DNA from: Anodontia alba
Lineage: Eukaryota; Mollusca; Bivalvia; Lucinida; Lucinidae
Direction of reading: 5' to 3'
DNA length: 64,000 nt
Assembly (NCBI GenBank): GCA_964016985.1
Contig: OZ024828.1
Coordinates: forward strand, 28,650,581-28,714,580
Shown in pieces: positions 41,901 to 53,310 of the stretch. Every line of letters starts with the position of its first letter. Within the stretch, counting starts at the first letter, position 1. The notes below the pieces were generated by a model that was not told where the DNA came from, searched no databases, and was given only the letters and a program-made list of their open reading frames with translations. Made by a program: the position numbers and the translations under genes.

Positions 41901-42069
41901 TTCCCCAAACCTAATCTCCTCACAATGAAGGCGTTATGAAGGTTACAACATTTCTTTCTGTAAACAATGAAAATTTAGGTGCCATTGCTCATACGAGCAA
42001 TGGCACCTAAATTTGCATTGTTTACAAAGGGGTCCAAGTTGCACCTAAACAAGGGTTTCAAAAATATGT

Positions 42070-43450
42070 TTGAGTTACTATAGTCTTGCGCTCAACCCTC
42101 GAAAAGTACTAAGACTGATTAAATGTAACCTCTCGGGAAACTTTACATCAGTTTGCAAAACACACTATATAAACTGCATAATGGAAGAGCTTGGTATGAG
42201 TACCATGGCCGGAAACCCTAAATATAATCTTACTGCTATGTCCAAGGAACAAATTCTACAAAACCACCATTCGGGTGATGCTGACATTTGGAATTTCCTC
42301 CCAGAGGAAGATATTGACCTTCCCAAACTGCACTGGATTCCTAAACTTCACAAGAATCCGTACAAGCAGAGATATATTGCGGGTTCAGCTAAGTGCTCAA
42401 CCAAGCCTCTTTCTCAGATTCTAACACGAATCCTAACCGGAGTTAAAGAAGGCCTTCAGAAGTATTGTGACGCTGCATATGCCAGAAGTGGTGTTAATCA
42501 GATTTGGATCCTGAAAAAACTCCAAAGAGCTTTTAATAAACCTAAAGGCACAATCTCTTCATTCCGTCAACAGTATAAAATCTTTCGATTTCTCTACTCT
42601 TTACACTATTATTCCTCATGATAAATTGAAATCTAAATAAAAGAAAATTATCAACCAGTGTGTCTTCCACAAGAATGGTAACCGTCGATTTCAGTATGTT
42701 GTCATTGGCTACAAAGACACATACTTCGTTCAGGATCACTCTGATGCGCCACAAAAATACTCAGATGCAGATGTCATAAAGATGCTGGAATATCTAATCG
42801 ACAATATATTGTGGAGTTCGGCGAAGGGATATTTCAGCAAACAATCGGCATACCGATGGGTACTAACTGTGCACCGTTACTTGCCGACTTGTTTTTATAC
42901 TAGTATGAGGTGGAGTTTGTACAAAGTTTCCTCCAAGCAGGCAAGAAACACCTAGCACAACAATTCAATTTCACCTACAGATGTATAGATGATGTATTGT
43001 CTCTGAAAAACACAAAATTTGTAGAGTATTTAGAATTCATTTATCCACGTGATAAAGGAAACAACGGAGACTGCAGCCTCCTCCTCATACTTGGATTGTT
43101 ATCTCTACATTGACAATGGAAAACTTACTACTAGGCTTTACGACAAACGGGATGACTTCAATTTTCCCATTGTTAACTTTCCATTCCTGAGCAGTAATAT
43201 CCCTTCTGCACCAGCATACGGCTTTTACGTTTCACAGTTAATCCGTTATGCCAGAACCTGTTCAAATTATCAGGACTTCATGGAGCGTAGGAAAGTGCTC
43301 ACTACAAAGTTGTTGAGCCAGGGGTATCAAACATCAAAACTAGTAGCAACACTTAAGAAGTTCTATGGGAGACATCATGATCTGGTCAATCCCTACAATG
43401 TGGCAGTTTTCAGAATTGTTTCTGATGTTCTTCCCAGTGACGCGCCATAA
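42070..43450 (+). pseudogene. Penelope-like reverse transcriptase, decayed, right-arm copy
   Basis: Mirror of 33825-35205. 42070-42621: WIPKLHKNPYKQRYI, ARSGVNQIWILKKL. About 42830-42895: QQTIGIPMGTNCAPLLADLF, then an in-frame TAG before YEVEF. 42910-43113: FTYRCIDDVLSL. 43049-43450: YDKRDDFNFPIVNFPFLS. Compared with the left arm it has an added G near 42275 and a missing C near 42300, giving the locally shifted HSGDADIWNFLPEED. Otherwise almost identical, including the same inactivating stop and frameshifts, so the gene was dead before the duplication. Confidence 0.8.
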
Positions 43451-44095
43451 GTAGACTTCCCAAATCCCGGAATCACGCTTCTACCGATATTTCCTTCGTT
43501 CAGGCCTATGGGCATGGTGGGCGAAGCTTGCTTACCAAGTAATGCTTACTATCCGCGGACGCCTGATTACACCCTTTATTCAGGGGTCCATGTCTGTTGG
43601 TCTGAACATTCTGGTTCGTCATTCGTTTATGGATTTATGAGTTTGGATTACGGCTTAGTTACCGTAGCCGCAACTACTTTCATGCAAAGTATGTCATTAT
43701 AGAAATAAAATTAAATTTTGTATAAACTCCTCCGGCGAATCACTCACAAACTGAATAAGGCCCAAGGGCTTTATATTAAGTTTGTGTGTGATTTATCGGA
43801 TTGTACACATCGATAAAATCCACAAAAATACAATTCAGGGTTTCATTCAGTTTGAGAATGATTTGCTGGACACAGCGATAAAAACATATTTAAAATACAT
43901 TCCTTATAATTCCAACACTGACATCACAATACTACAAATGTTGCCAAAAATGTCAATACTTTGAGGCGGCGGAATATTTTAGTCCGATGGATTCCTGCTC
44001 TGGACCTTAATGAAGTGTAAAATTTTCCTTCAACCAGTCCAATTGCGTGAGATGTGTTTAAAGATGAGGAGCTTAAATTATTATTGGGATCAAAC

Positions 44096-44480
44096 ATGTT
44101 TTTTCATGCATTAACATTTGCCAGATCCCGTTGAAAACCGAGGGCGAAGGGACCTGGCGAATGTTAATGCATTGAAAAACCATCTATCGCTATTATTGCA
44201 TAAACACTTAAAACATTTGCTTCATTTCGCGTTATTTCTTGCACTATTTTGTTTCGCCTGTTCACCGATGTCTCGCGAACGTAATTTCCACGGACTATGC
44301 TCTATCTAGGACCTGGCAGTACACATCTCGTAACGGCAGCAAATCTGTGGCCCCGGTTTTATCGTATTGACAGTTGCGTAGCCATGTATTAACAGCGCGT
44401 GAATTGCCTTGTAATAACGGCTTTTCGCCGGTTAATGCACGGCTGTTAATATCGTGCGACACTGCTTTTTATGCAATAAT
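44096..44480. repeat. Family E repeat, right-arm mirror
   Basis: Reverse complement of 32799-33182. The open frame at 44118-44309 lies within it and is not a gene. Confidence 0.75.
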
Positions 44481-45254
44481 ACTGTTTAAACAAACGATTA
44501 GGGTTTAGACACATCAAGCGGTAGCAAATTGACTTTGTTCAAATTTTCAAGCACGGTATACTACCTCAAAAGTCTTTTGATGTACTTTTACTTTATAAAT
44601 TAGGTATTTAACCCTTTCAGCCCTAAGTTCCTGATATGGACTATTCCATCTTTAAATTTGTACATGTCCATTGTTCATAATAGGGATTTTAGTCTATAAC
44701 CAGTATACACTGGAAAACAGTGTAGATCATGATGACGGCTCGTTAAGAGCCGTCTCACCTGGATAAGCACTGTTTGCAAAGGTATCTGTATTGATCTATA
44801 GGGATGAAAGTGTTAAGGGCTAAGGGCGAGGGTTCGCGATTAAGAAACCAGGTTTAAGTTCCACAATAGCTGTGTTTTTTAATGGTTCTGAGGCGGTATC
44901 TCTCTTGCATTATCTTTTCTGTTGTTTGTCTATTTTCATCTTGTGTCATTTACCTTGAAAGAGCTGTAATCAATAATTGCTGACTTTCCTGAGTATGTCT
45001 TTTGTTATATCTGCGAAATAAAGTATTAATAGTCGGGTTTCACAATTCCTGTACCTTGCGAAAAACGTAACGCTAGCATCGGAAAGATATACGGCTGAAT
45101 TTTTGTATAGCTTATATATCGGCTCATACAAATCGCTATATAGCAATGCGAAACTATTTGCATTTTGAAGAAACGCATGCATTTTGCATGATACTGGTTA
45201 AGAGTTTTGCCGAGCAACTGTAAGTTCTATTTAGCGTATAGTACACGTGTATAT

Positions 45255-45565
45255 GCCGGCCTCGGTGGCTCAGCTGGATGCGCCGTCCGACTGGAGACCA
45301 GGAGGTCGCGGGTTCAACCCCCGCCGAGGTCGGCAACATTCTTTCGTGGAGATTCATCATGAAATATTTTCTACGGTCATTCTCTCCCTTCGGCTGATTC
45401 AAGAAGGGCAGTTGTCAGTTTCTGGCGAAAGAATGTGCACAGTACTGATTAACCGCTTAGAGGACTAAGCCTGCCCAGTAAACGTGTGGTTAGGTAAACT
45501 GACCGCGCTCGACATGACCCCATTGGGTTGACTGGGCCGTAAAACCTCAACACAAACAAACAAAC
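45255..45565 (+). mobile_element. tRNA-derived SINE (family S1)
   Basis: The tRNA-like head GCCGGCCTCGGTGGCTCAGC has A box TGGCTCAGCTGG and B box GGTTCAACCCC; the acceptor-like ends GCCGGCC/GGTCGGC still pair. The body includes GAAGGGCAGTTGTCAGTTTC. The 3' end is TGGGCCGTAAAACCTCAACA plus AAAC repeats. The 10-bp target duplication ACGTGTATAT flanks it (45245-45254 and 45566-45575). It is a SINE and not a working tRNA gene, since copies of the same head plus body recur at 53408 and 57463. Confidence 0.9.
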
Positions 45566-45575
45566 ACGTGTATAT

Positions 45576-46647
45576 ACTAACAGGTAAATTACACCCAATA
45601 TACACCCAACTCGCGATAAATTTATCAGTACAGTTGATAAATTAGCACTGATCGTTTAATATTCTTGTCGCGTTTTGTAAAACGGAATGTATTTTATGAA
45701 ATTTTAATAAACATTTTGGTTTGCGTAAATTACGTCAAATATTATGTTTGGTCTTCATACATTCTTACATGTACAAAGTATAGTTTGTCAACAAAGGTTA
45801 TAAATGAAATTATGAACCCCATCATGCATGTTTAAGACTTACGTAAGTACAATACAGGGTTCTATACGAACATCTTTTACTGACAAAACATAAGCACGAA
45901 CGCCCGAAAGATATCTGGTAAAATTTAAAATGTGTCATTCAAAATGGTATCATAAAATTCGTAATCAATCGTTTTTTTACAGGTTTATCGTAGCGGTCAT
46001 ATTGGATGAAAAATCGAATATTTTTTGGTGTCAGTCCATTTCTCAATACCATCTAAAATAGGCTATAGGAAACGGAAGAAGGTTTATTTGAAACGCAGTT
46101 TGCATGCGAAATTAATACAAATCATGTCAGACAGGAAAATGGGGTACTCTCCTTAAATGCGGAAAACAACCAGGATGTTACTGATGACGTCATGTTTGCA
46201 TAATCGCACGAGAAAATAAACATTCTACTTTCTGTTTTGAACATTTTTTCCTTCTTTTTCTTATGATTTAACCTGAATACACAAGGTTTTGTATACTTAG
46301 AATTTATTAAGTATCAACTGGGCTTCCATAGAAACGTGCGAGTTCTCTCGAAATGCAATGTATGTATATCTGCTATACAGTTGTTTTATATACAGACATG
46401 TTCAAGCTTTCTTCCTATATCGAAATAAATTGTATATATTTCCGATGCTATGGTTAGCAAAACTTGAGTACCAGAGTCCGCACTATAAGTATTGTTGCGC
46501 ATTTTTCACGATCATCTAATAGTTTTATAGTGCAGATTACATTTTACATTCCTTTGGGATCAGTGGGTCAATTCTGGTTACTTTGAAAATCGAATACCGC
46601 TTAGGCCGGTGCTAGGGGCATATACAGCCTCGCAAACAACCGAGCTC
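45576..46647. other. No gene seen over 1.1 kb
   Basis: AT-rich, no open frame over 60 codons with a domain and no recognised repeat. Confidence 0.45.
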
Positions 46648-46906
46648 ATCACGAAAACATACCTATATAATTTTTACCCCCTTAAACCCCACTTTTATAT
46701 AGTAAAACTGGGATTTACAGGGGTATACATTATTTTTCTTATTTCTGCTCAAAACATAGGGTACCCGTTAGAACCGCCTCGCCGAGGGTACCCACAATCT
46801 ATGTTTTGAGCAGAAATATGAAAAATATAGGAGTTTTTTATCTGAAAATTTTCAGTTTTTTTGAGATGAAATTTTCTATATATTTGAATAGGCGTGTTTT
46901 CGTAAT
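46648..46906 (+). repeat. Foldback family 1 copy, trimmed core
   Basis: A arm first. The core reads AGAACCGCCTCGCCGAGGGTACCC, so part of the right core arm (GGCGGTTCTAACG) is lost. Ends ATCACGAAAACA and GTTTTCGTAAT. Confidence 0.85.
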
Positions 46907-47162
46907 GTGTATATGAAGAGACGTAATAAAACCGAATTTCCAATTTTTCGTTCTTTTGTGTGTTGTTTGTTTCCAAAGGCAACATTTTACATTTTTATTA
47001 TAATAGTTCATGCTATGGAACATGCAGGCAATTTGATATACCGTATTTTTCCCTAAATATTTGGACACCTTCACTCCTTATTACACTGTCCAAACATTTG
47101 AACAATGGCATTTTATTGCCTGTCGAAGTGTTTAAAGAGTGCTAGGTGAGTGACAATTATGA

Positions 47163-47201
47163 CAAACAGTGTAGACATTGAACTGGGTCTACACTGTTTC
47201 C
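47163..47201. repeat. Family H hairpin, tip deleted
   Basis: CAAACAGTGTAGAC is followed shortly by GTCTACACTGTTTC; the inner stem is missing. Confidence 0.6.
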
Positions 47202-47308
47202 ACAGGTATGTCTGTCAATAAAAATCTAAAAGAGTTTTCTGTGGAAATAAAGAAAACACACACACACAAAAAAAAAACAAACAAACAAAAGTTGGAAAGT
47301 CAGTTTTC

Positions 47309-47574
47309 ATTACGAAAATACGCCTATTCAAATATATAGAAAATTTCACCTCCAAAAACTGAAAATTTTCAGATAAAAAAATTGATATTTTTTTCATATT
47401 TCTGCTCAAAACATAGATTTTGGGTATTCGTTAGAACCGCCTCGGTAACGAGTACCCACAATCTACGTTTATGAGCAGAAAGAAGGAAAATAATGTATAC
47501 CCCTGTAAACCCCAGTTTTACTATATAAAAGTGGGGTTTAAGGGGTCAAAATTATATAGGCATGTTTTCGTGAT
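47309..47574 (-). repeat. Foldback family 1 copy, shortened core
   Basis: B arm first. The core AGAACCGCCTCGGTAACGAG has lost about a dozen bases of the second half. Confidence 0.85.
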
Positions 47575-47677
47575 TATTAAGTCTCTTCATATGCAGCAAT
47601 GTAGTTTGCGAAGCATACGCCTTATAGTACCGGCTTAAGCGGAATTCGATTTTCAATGTAACCAGAATGGGCTCAGC

Positions 47678-47953
47678 ATTACGAAAACACGCCTATTCAA
47701 TTATATTGAAAATTTCACCACCAAAAAACTGAAAGTTTTCAGATAAAAAATTCCGATATTTTTCATATTTCTGCTCAAAACATAGATTGTGGGTACTCGT
47801 TAGAACCGCCTCGCCGAGGCGGTTCTAACGAGTACCCTCAATCTATGTTTTAAGCAGAAATAAGAAAAATCATGTATACCCTGTAAACCCCAGTTTTATT
47901 ATATAAAAGTGGGGTTTAAGGGGGTCAGAATTATATAGGTATGTTTTCGTGAC
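47678..47953 (-). repeat. Foldback family 1 copy
   Basis: B arm first, full core with centre base C (CCTCGCCGAGG). The right terminus is GTTTTCGTGAC, one base off. Confidence 0.9.
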
Positions 47954-48046
47954 GGTGAGACCAAAGGAAATAAAAATAAAATCTGCACTACTGTGAAGTA
48001 TTGACAGGCAAACCCTTTCAACTCCACAGAACCGTAAAAGTGTTCT

Positions 48047-48103
48047 GCAAACAGTGTAGATCCAGATGGCTACGAGCCGTCTCATCAGGATCTACACTAT
48101 TTC
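48047..48103. repeat. Family H hairpin
   Basis: GCAAACAGTGTAGATCCAGA ... TCAGGATCTACACTATTTCC, with tip GGCTACGAGCC. Confidence 0.7.
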
Positions 48104-48301
48104 CTTTTTTTCTATTTTGTCACTACTCTGTTTGCCATTTTGTTTTCGATTGTTTGTCTACGCGACATCCCTTATTGAGATAATGGACACATTCAATTTC
48201 ATTCATAGACGGAAGAGTCCACTTCAGAAACTTAGGGATAAAATGGTAAAATGTGATACAGATGTTTTTATTTCTCGTGCACTTCACCGTTCCAATAATA
48301 G

Positions 48302-48496
48302 ATGATGGTTTGGTGTTTTATGTCCCTTTCAACATTATGTAAGTCACCTCGAGACGATGGAAGAGTGATAATGAAAGGCTCTGTGCTATGAAAGGCCGTA
48401 CAGCCATGAGCTGAATTCCGCCTCTAGCAGGATTCGAGCCCGGGACCTCGTGATTCGAAGTAGGAAACGCTAACTATTTGCCGCTGGACGCTTTTC
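48302..48496 (-). mobile_element. tRNA-derived SINE (family S3), uninterrupted copy
   Basis: The minus-strand head has the B box GGGCTCGAATCC. The 3' end reads GACATAAAACACCAAACCATC. The target duplication CCAATAATAG is at 48292-48301 and 48497-48506. It is the empty-site partner of the copy at 23900. Confidence 0.85.
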
Positions 48497-48506
48497 CCAA
48501 TAATAG

Positions 48507-48979
48507 TATCATTGCTCTAACACATGTTCTTAATTAGACAAAATAGACAGTGCAGTTAAGACAATAAAACTTCAGGAGATGGGAATCTGTTGTTTATTAA
48601 ATTAGTGATATACTCGTCCTTTCCAGACAGAGCTATAGGATAAAGTTGTATTTATAGTGCAACCTTGTCTTTTTTGCTGTCAATAATGATAGCCAGAAAG
48701 CTGCTTAAACAGCGCATGAAAGCTTTGCACTGCGAATCAGCGTAAGTATTTACAGGCAAAACAAATAATATATCTGTTAATTGTATTTCAACAATACCAA
48801 ATGTTCCTAGTTAAAACTAGCTTTTTCTCAGCTTTTCTAAACTAAAGCAACATTGTAACCTTATGGGAGAACATATAAAAGCATGAAGTGGATTTAATAA
48901 ACATGTAAGTATGGTTTTATGCTAATGTGTCCGAATATTTAGGGTAATTACTCTATTTTGATATAAAAATGTACAAAAC
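48507..48979. other. No recognisable feature
   Basis: No gene or classified repeat seen. Confidence 0.4.
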
Positions 48980-49254
48980 ATTATGAAAACATGCCTATTT
49001 AAATATAATGAAAATTTTACCACCAAAAAATGAAAAAAAAATCAGATAAAAAAAATATTTTTCATATTTCCGCTCAAAACATAGATTGTGGGTACTCGTT
49101 AGAACCGCCTCGACGAGGCGGTTCTAACGTGTACCTACAATCTATGTTTTTGAGCAGAAATAAGAAAAATAATGTATACCCCTGTAAATCCCAGTTTTAC
49201 TATCTAAAAGTGGGGTTTAAGGGGGTCAAAATTATATAGGTATGTTTTCGTGAT
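48980..49254 (-). repeat. Foldback family 1 copy
   Basis: B arm first, core centre A (CCTCGACGAGG), termini ATTATGAAAACA and GTTTTCGTGAT. Confidence 0.9.
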
Positions 49255-49604
49255 GAAATAAGAAGAGTCTCTGCCTACCTTACCTAATGAGTTCTATCAT
49301 GTAACCATAAATGGGTTTTTTTTTTTATTTGTTTGACTACAATACAAAACGTGTGTATATTGGTATATGCAGTTCGAATATATAAAAAAAATCGTTTCAT
49401 ATATGTTGCACATCTGGAAAAAGTAAGAATCTTTAGAAGATTATATAAGAATTGTGAATTTTATCGTTCTGCGTTAAACTTGCATGCAAACTTAATTAAA
49501 AGCTAACCTAATGGAGCACATAGCAACATGTCATGGCTCAAAGCACCACTACAACCATGGCAGATATACCGTAATAACCTAAGTATTGGGAAAGGCAGGC
49601 CTGA
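49255..49604. other. No recognisable feature
   Basis: AT-rich; no gene or repeat family seen. Confidence 0.4.
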
Positions 49605-49662
49605 GCAAACAATGTAGATCCTAATCGCGGATTCTGATCAGGGTATACATGAACATTGCTTG
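49605..49662. repeat. Family H hairpin, degenerate
   Basis: GCAAACAATGTAGATCC ... ATTCTGATCAGGGTATACAT, partly eroded. Confidence 0.5.
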
Positions 49663-49799
49663 CAACTCCTTCGGCAGTTTTAGACACTTATGGATACTGT
49701 AAACTACCTTAGCAAATGTTACAGCAAGTATGGTAATGAGTTAAGGCGTCCCAATATTTATGCCAAATACCGGCCCGTATATTTATATACAGTAAAAGA

Positions 49800-50485
49800 A
49801 AAGGTAAGAGAAAAGTCAAAGGAAGTGCAATAATTACAAAAAAAAAAAAAAAAAAAAAAAGCTAAGAAAAAAGTCCTGGGAGTGCCAGAATCACAAACCG
49901 CAGCCCTTCCCAGACACCAAGAGGATTAGGAAACAGACAAAACCAAACAAGGGAAAATCGAACAAACGCACGAAAAGCACTAAGCTTAGCTCTCTCTTCC
50001 CCTAGTGAGGTAATCGCAATGCTAAAAGGACTGAAAACACACAAACAAAATAACATAAGGTAAGACATAAAACAAATCGCCTCGTAGAATAAACCACAAA
50101 GAAACAAAGAGTAAGACTAATACCGGGAACACCGCCTTAGAACGGTCAGTAGAGTAAGCTACCGAGGGTTTAAACATTTTTACAGCTAGCCAACTTCACC
50201 CTAGGCCCCGATGCTACTCTTAATACAGAAATACATAAAAATTCAGTTCGCATAAAGGCTCCAATCTCAGTCAATGCATCAAAGCGAAAACATAAAAATC
50301 AAATTAATCACTATAATAAACAAAGACGAGTACTCATGGCTAATTCTACTGTATGCCAGAGTAAATGAAAACCAATAGTTGAACCACTGCGGGCCAAGCC
50401 AAAGACATATCGTCAAGCCCCAAACCCACTGGTTAAAGTTTTACGAAGAGGCCAACAGTAAGTCTGAGGTCCGAACCGCCGTCAC
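49800..50485 (-). mobile_element. 5'-truncated retroelement 3' tail (family D), doubled end
   Basis: On the minus strand, from GACGGCGGTTCGGACC to GACTTTTTTCTTAGC, followed by an A/T run and a second short terminal piece (49800-49838). The longest tail copy without RT. It matches 29306-29905. Confidence 0.7.
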
Positions 50486-50690
50486 AAGCCGCAGCCCTTC
50501 CCAGACACCAAGAGGGAGAGGAAACAGGCAAAACCAAACAAGCGCAAATCGAACACACGCACGAAAAGCACTGTGATTAGTTCTCTCTTCCCCTAGCGAG
50601 GGAATCCCAATGCTCAAAGGACTTGAAGATACACGAACAAAATAACACCAGGCAAAACTAAAACAAATCGCCTCATAGAATAAAACCTCA
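50486..50690 (-). mobile_element. Second tail (family D) joined in tandem
   Basis: Starts again at CAAGCCGCAGCCCTTCCCAG directly after the previous copy, then GGAAACAGGCAAAACCAAAC, and stops at about 50690. Head-to-tail linkage of partial copies is common for Penelope-like elements. Confidence 0.6.
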
Positions 50691-51391
50691 ACGATTCGAT
50701 CACCGATGACTAGTTACCAAAACTGATTAAATACAATACAAATTATTCCGAAGTAAAAAAAATTTCGAAATACAGAACGAGTCATAAACAGAAGTTAACA
50801 CACTCGGTTCATTGAGTCTACTCATGATAAATAATTAAACATGGCTACATCGCTCACGCCGCCAAGCAGCGTAGAGGGGGCTATTGAAGTGGTCTGTTAT
50901 CATCTTTTGGCACGTTATGCACATGAACACACCTTCTTGCACGATGGCAACAATAAAAAAAAAAAAAAAAAAAAAAAAAATGACCAGGTCGGTCTTTTCA
51001 TGGAAACTTGTTCTGCAATAATATTTTAATTGTAAAATCGTGGCATAAATTAAAATGGTCTAATCAATTATTGGGTATTGCCAGTCGTTGTCTTATCAGA
51101 CGAGCTTTTCAAAACAGCACAGTCTTAGACTTCCGTGTACTTTTGCTGCATCCAGGCCTAACCTACTAACTGGTATCCGGCTCTCCAAAATATCTATACG
51201 GTAAATATCCTAACGTTTCGAACATATGTTTTGCCTCAATGTTTCCTTTTGTTTGCTATTCTTTCTTAAATACTTAGTAGAATGGCAAATAGTACAGGCC
51301 CTGATCAGACTACAGAAGCATATCTCCACTGTTCGAAAATGCCATTTTGTCAGCAACTTTTGCATATATATGACCCACAACGTTAGAAAAC
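50691..51391. other. No gene; A run at 50956-50980
   Basis: A run of A at 50956-50980 and a single family-H arm at 51283-51311 (GGCAAATAGTACAGGCCCTG). Nothing else recognised. Confidence 0.45.
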
Positions 51392-51466
51392 GACCTTCGG
51401 ACATGTGCTCTCAGCAAAGACTCAAATCAGCCTGCGCATCTGCACACTCTGATTAGAGTCTTCGTT
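51392..51466. repeat. CCAGCGAAGA-type hairpin, degenerate
   Basis: CTCAGCAAAGACTCAAATCA ... TGATTAGAGTCTTCGTTG, inner GCCTGCGCATCTGC. Confidence 0.55.
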
Positions 51467-51512
51467 GTCTATATGAAGGAATTGTGCATTCTTGGCTATC
51501 CAATATGCGGCC

Positions 51513-51566
51513 AGCGAAGATTCCGATCAGCTTGCGCGAATGCGCAAGCTGATCGGAATCTTCGCT
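51513..51566. repeat. Perfect 25-bp-arm hairpin
   Basis: AGCGAAGATTCCGATCAGCT and on to GCGC, mirrored exactly after the loop GAAT (51538-51541). Best-preserved member of the CCAGCGAAGA hairpin family here. Confidence 0.85.
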
Positions 51567-52314
51567 TGTCATACACGTCCGAAGGTACGTTATCTGATGT
51601 AACGGATCATACAGTTGTGGTCTTAGACTCTAAGGACGCCTGAAGTCATGTTTTGGAGAAAGGTTCATCAATCATTTAATGCCCATCACATTTATTACTT
51701 TCAACGATCAAGCAGAATATCTATCAACCCTTACATATCTGAATTTAAACATAAACAGACGGCATTCTAAAATACTTATTTTTTATGTTTCCTGGACAAA
51801 AAAAAACTTGACATTTGACTGACGCTTCACAAAAATATCATTTGTCGAAATGTCACATTTTTGTTATGTGATAAGCTCACCATTTGAAGGTCAATATTTA
51901 TCTAATAGGAATCAGAGTTTGGGTGGCTATCGACGTCTATACACAAGAGAGCGGTTTCACAAAAGAGTGTACACGAAAATATGTCTTATTCTCTTCAGAT
52001 CACGAAATATAGGGACTTAGTGCTGTTAAGTTGAAAGAAACAAAAGCCCATGGGCAACGACCCACTCAACTGAGTGAAACAGCCATTGCGCACCTGCTGA
52101 TGACATGCAGCATTTGTTTTCAATATTGCTACTGCAACTAATCGAAATAGTGGATGTCTTTTAAACATAAAATGGTAAATGGTCAACCCAGGGTCATCAT
52201 TTGAACAAAACTGGCATACCTGACACCCACGATGCTATATATCAAATTCAACCTCAAGGCTTTCTTGATTCTGGAGACGAAGATGATTTTATGTTACCCA
52301 GCAATTATCCAACT
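51567..52314. other. No gene accepted
   Basis: A small frame near 52195-52320 looks protein-like (GIPDTHDAIYQ, LDSGDEDDF) but runs into a dispersed repeat; see rejected items. Confidence 0.4.
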
Positions 52315-52490
52315 GATCATTCCAAGGTGGTTAATCTTTTTTGCTTTATTTGTGCGTCGGTGGTTTTATATGTGGCGTTTGTTTTGTCATTATTTGTTCC
52401 TCACCTCTCCTTCTTTTGATGCTTTGGGTAGGTTGTACTTCGTGATTGTGGCATTTCCTGGGTATCCTGGCTTATATTTCAGTATTCTGT
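52315..52490 (+). mobile_element. Retroelement tail family D2
   Basis: TTCCAAGGTGGTTAATC ... CTTCGTGATTGTGGCATTTC. The same order of words occurs at 54130-54310 and, inverted, at 60424-60560. It resembles the end of family D (GATTGTGGCACTCCC). Confidence 0.5.
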
Positions 52491-53310
52491 ACCATATATT
52501 GGCAGAACGACAATGTTGGTCAACGGAGCTAGACCATTAGAATAAATTCTCAATTTCTTTTCAATAGAAGGCCCAAAATGAAATATGGTGAAATTGATTG
52601 TGTTGGGGTTTACCGACACGTCAACCCTTGTGGGTCATTTTGTGTCGTCTCCCAGAGAAAGGGAGAAAAGGCGACAGAAGAGATAGCAGAAGAGATGAAA
52701 GAGAGGGACAGGGAAGAAAGAGGAACAGGAATGAAAGTGAAGAAACAGAAGAAATAAAAACATCACCTTCCTACCCTTACCCGCTACAAGGATAGCAGGC
52801 CTTGCCCAACTGTAAGCCAATATCAGCTGGACGCCCCGGTGACATAAGATACCTGACACCTTCGCACCACCCGACCACCCCAAAATATGGTGAAAACACA
52901 TCCAACAGTTTCACAGCAGTCGCAAAAGATATCATGATTTTATACATGTATATAGTCAAAGGGCAATGACATATAAGCGTTTGAAAGGAACTATATGGTT
53001 TTGCTAATTCGATCACATATTGTCTTGAATATGATTTTTCGACTTTTCCCCGTAAATTTGATCCTGTAGTTAAAGGTCTAAGGCCAGGTTCGTAACATAC
53101 TACGTCAGAATGGATTTTCATAAATAATGAGCCGCGCATAAGGCCAAAAAGGAGCCTAACGTATATGAGAATATTCAACGCTTTGATCACCGTTAATGCA
53201 GATTATATTTTTATTTCCTTTGGGATCATTGAGCCCATTCTGGTTGCTTTGTAAATCGAATGCCGCTTAAGGCGATGTTAGGGAGTGTATGCAGCCTTCC
53301 AAACTACATA
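52491..53310. other. Unclassified
   Basis: A purine-rich block at 52640-52760 (GAGAAAAGGCGACAGAAGAG and similar). No gene recognised in either strand. Confidence 0.4.

Larger units (their letters stand above)
38553..44828 (-). repeat. Giant palindrome, right arm
   Basis: Inverse of the left arm. The extra 175 bp at 38785-38959 accounts exactly for the difference in arm length (6278 versus 6103 bp from the centre). Ends at TTAAGGGCTAAGGGCG. Beyond it the sequence is unrelated to the left flank. Confidence 0.9.

Noticed and set aside
45255..45330. tRNA gene
   Set aside because: The tRNA-like head is joined to a conserved SINE body with a target duplication, and the same composite occurs three times; the anticodon stem does not pair in standard form.
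49862..50107. Hydrophobic 81-codon frame resembling a membrane protein
   Set aside because: It lies in the 3' tail of retroelement family D; equivalent frames at 6409, 27573 and 29300 are broken at different places.
52195..52420. Possible host exon (GIPDTHDAIYQIQPQGFLDS...)
   Set aside because: The second half is the start of dispersed tail family D2 (TTCCAAGGTGG), also at 54130, and splice-site context is weak. Without transcripts I do not call it a gene.
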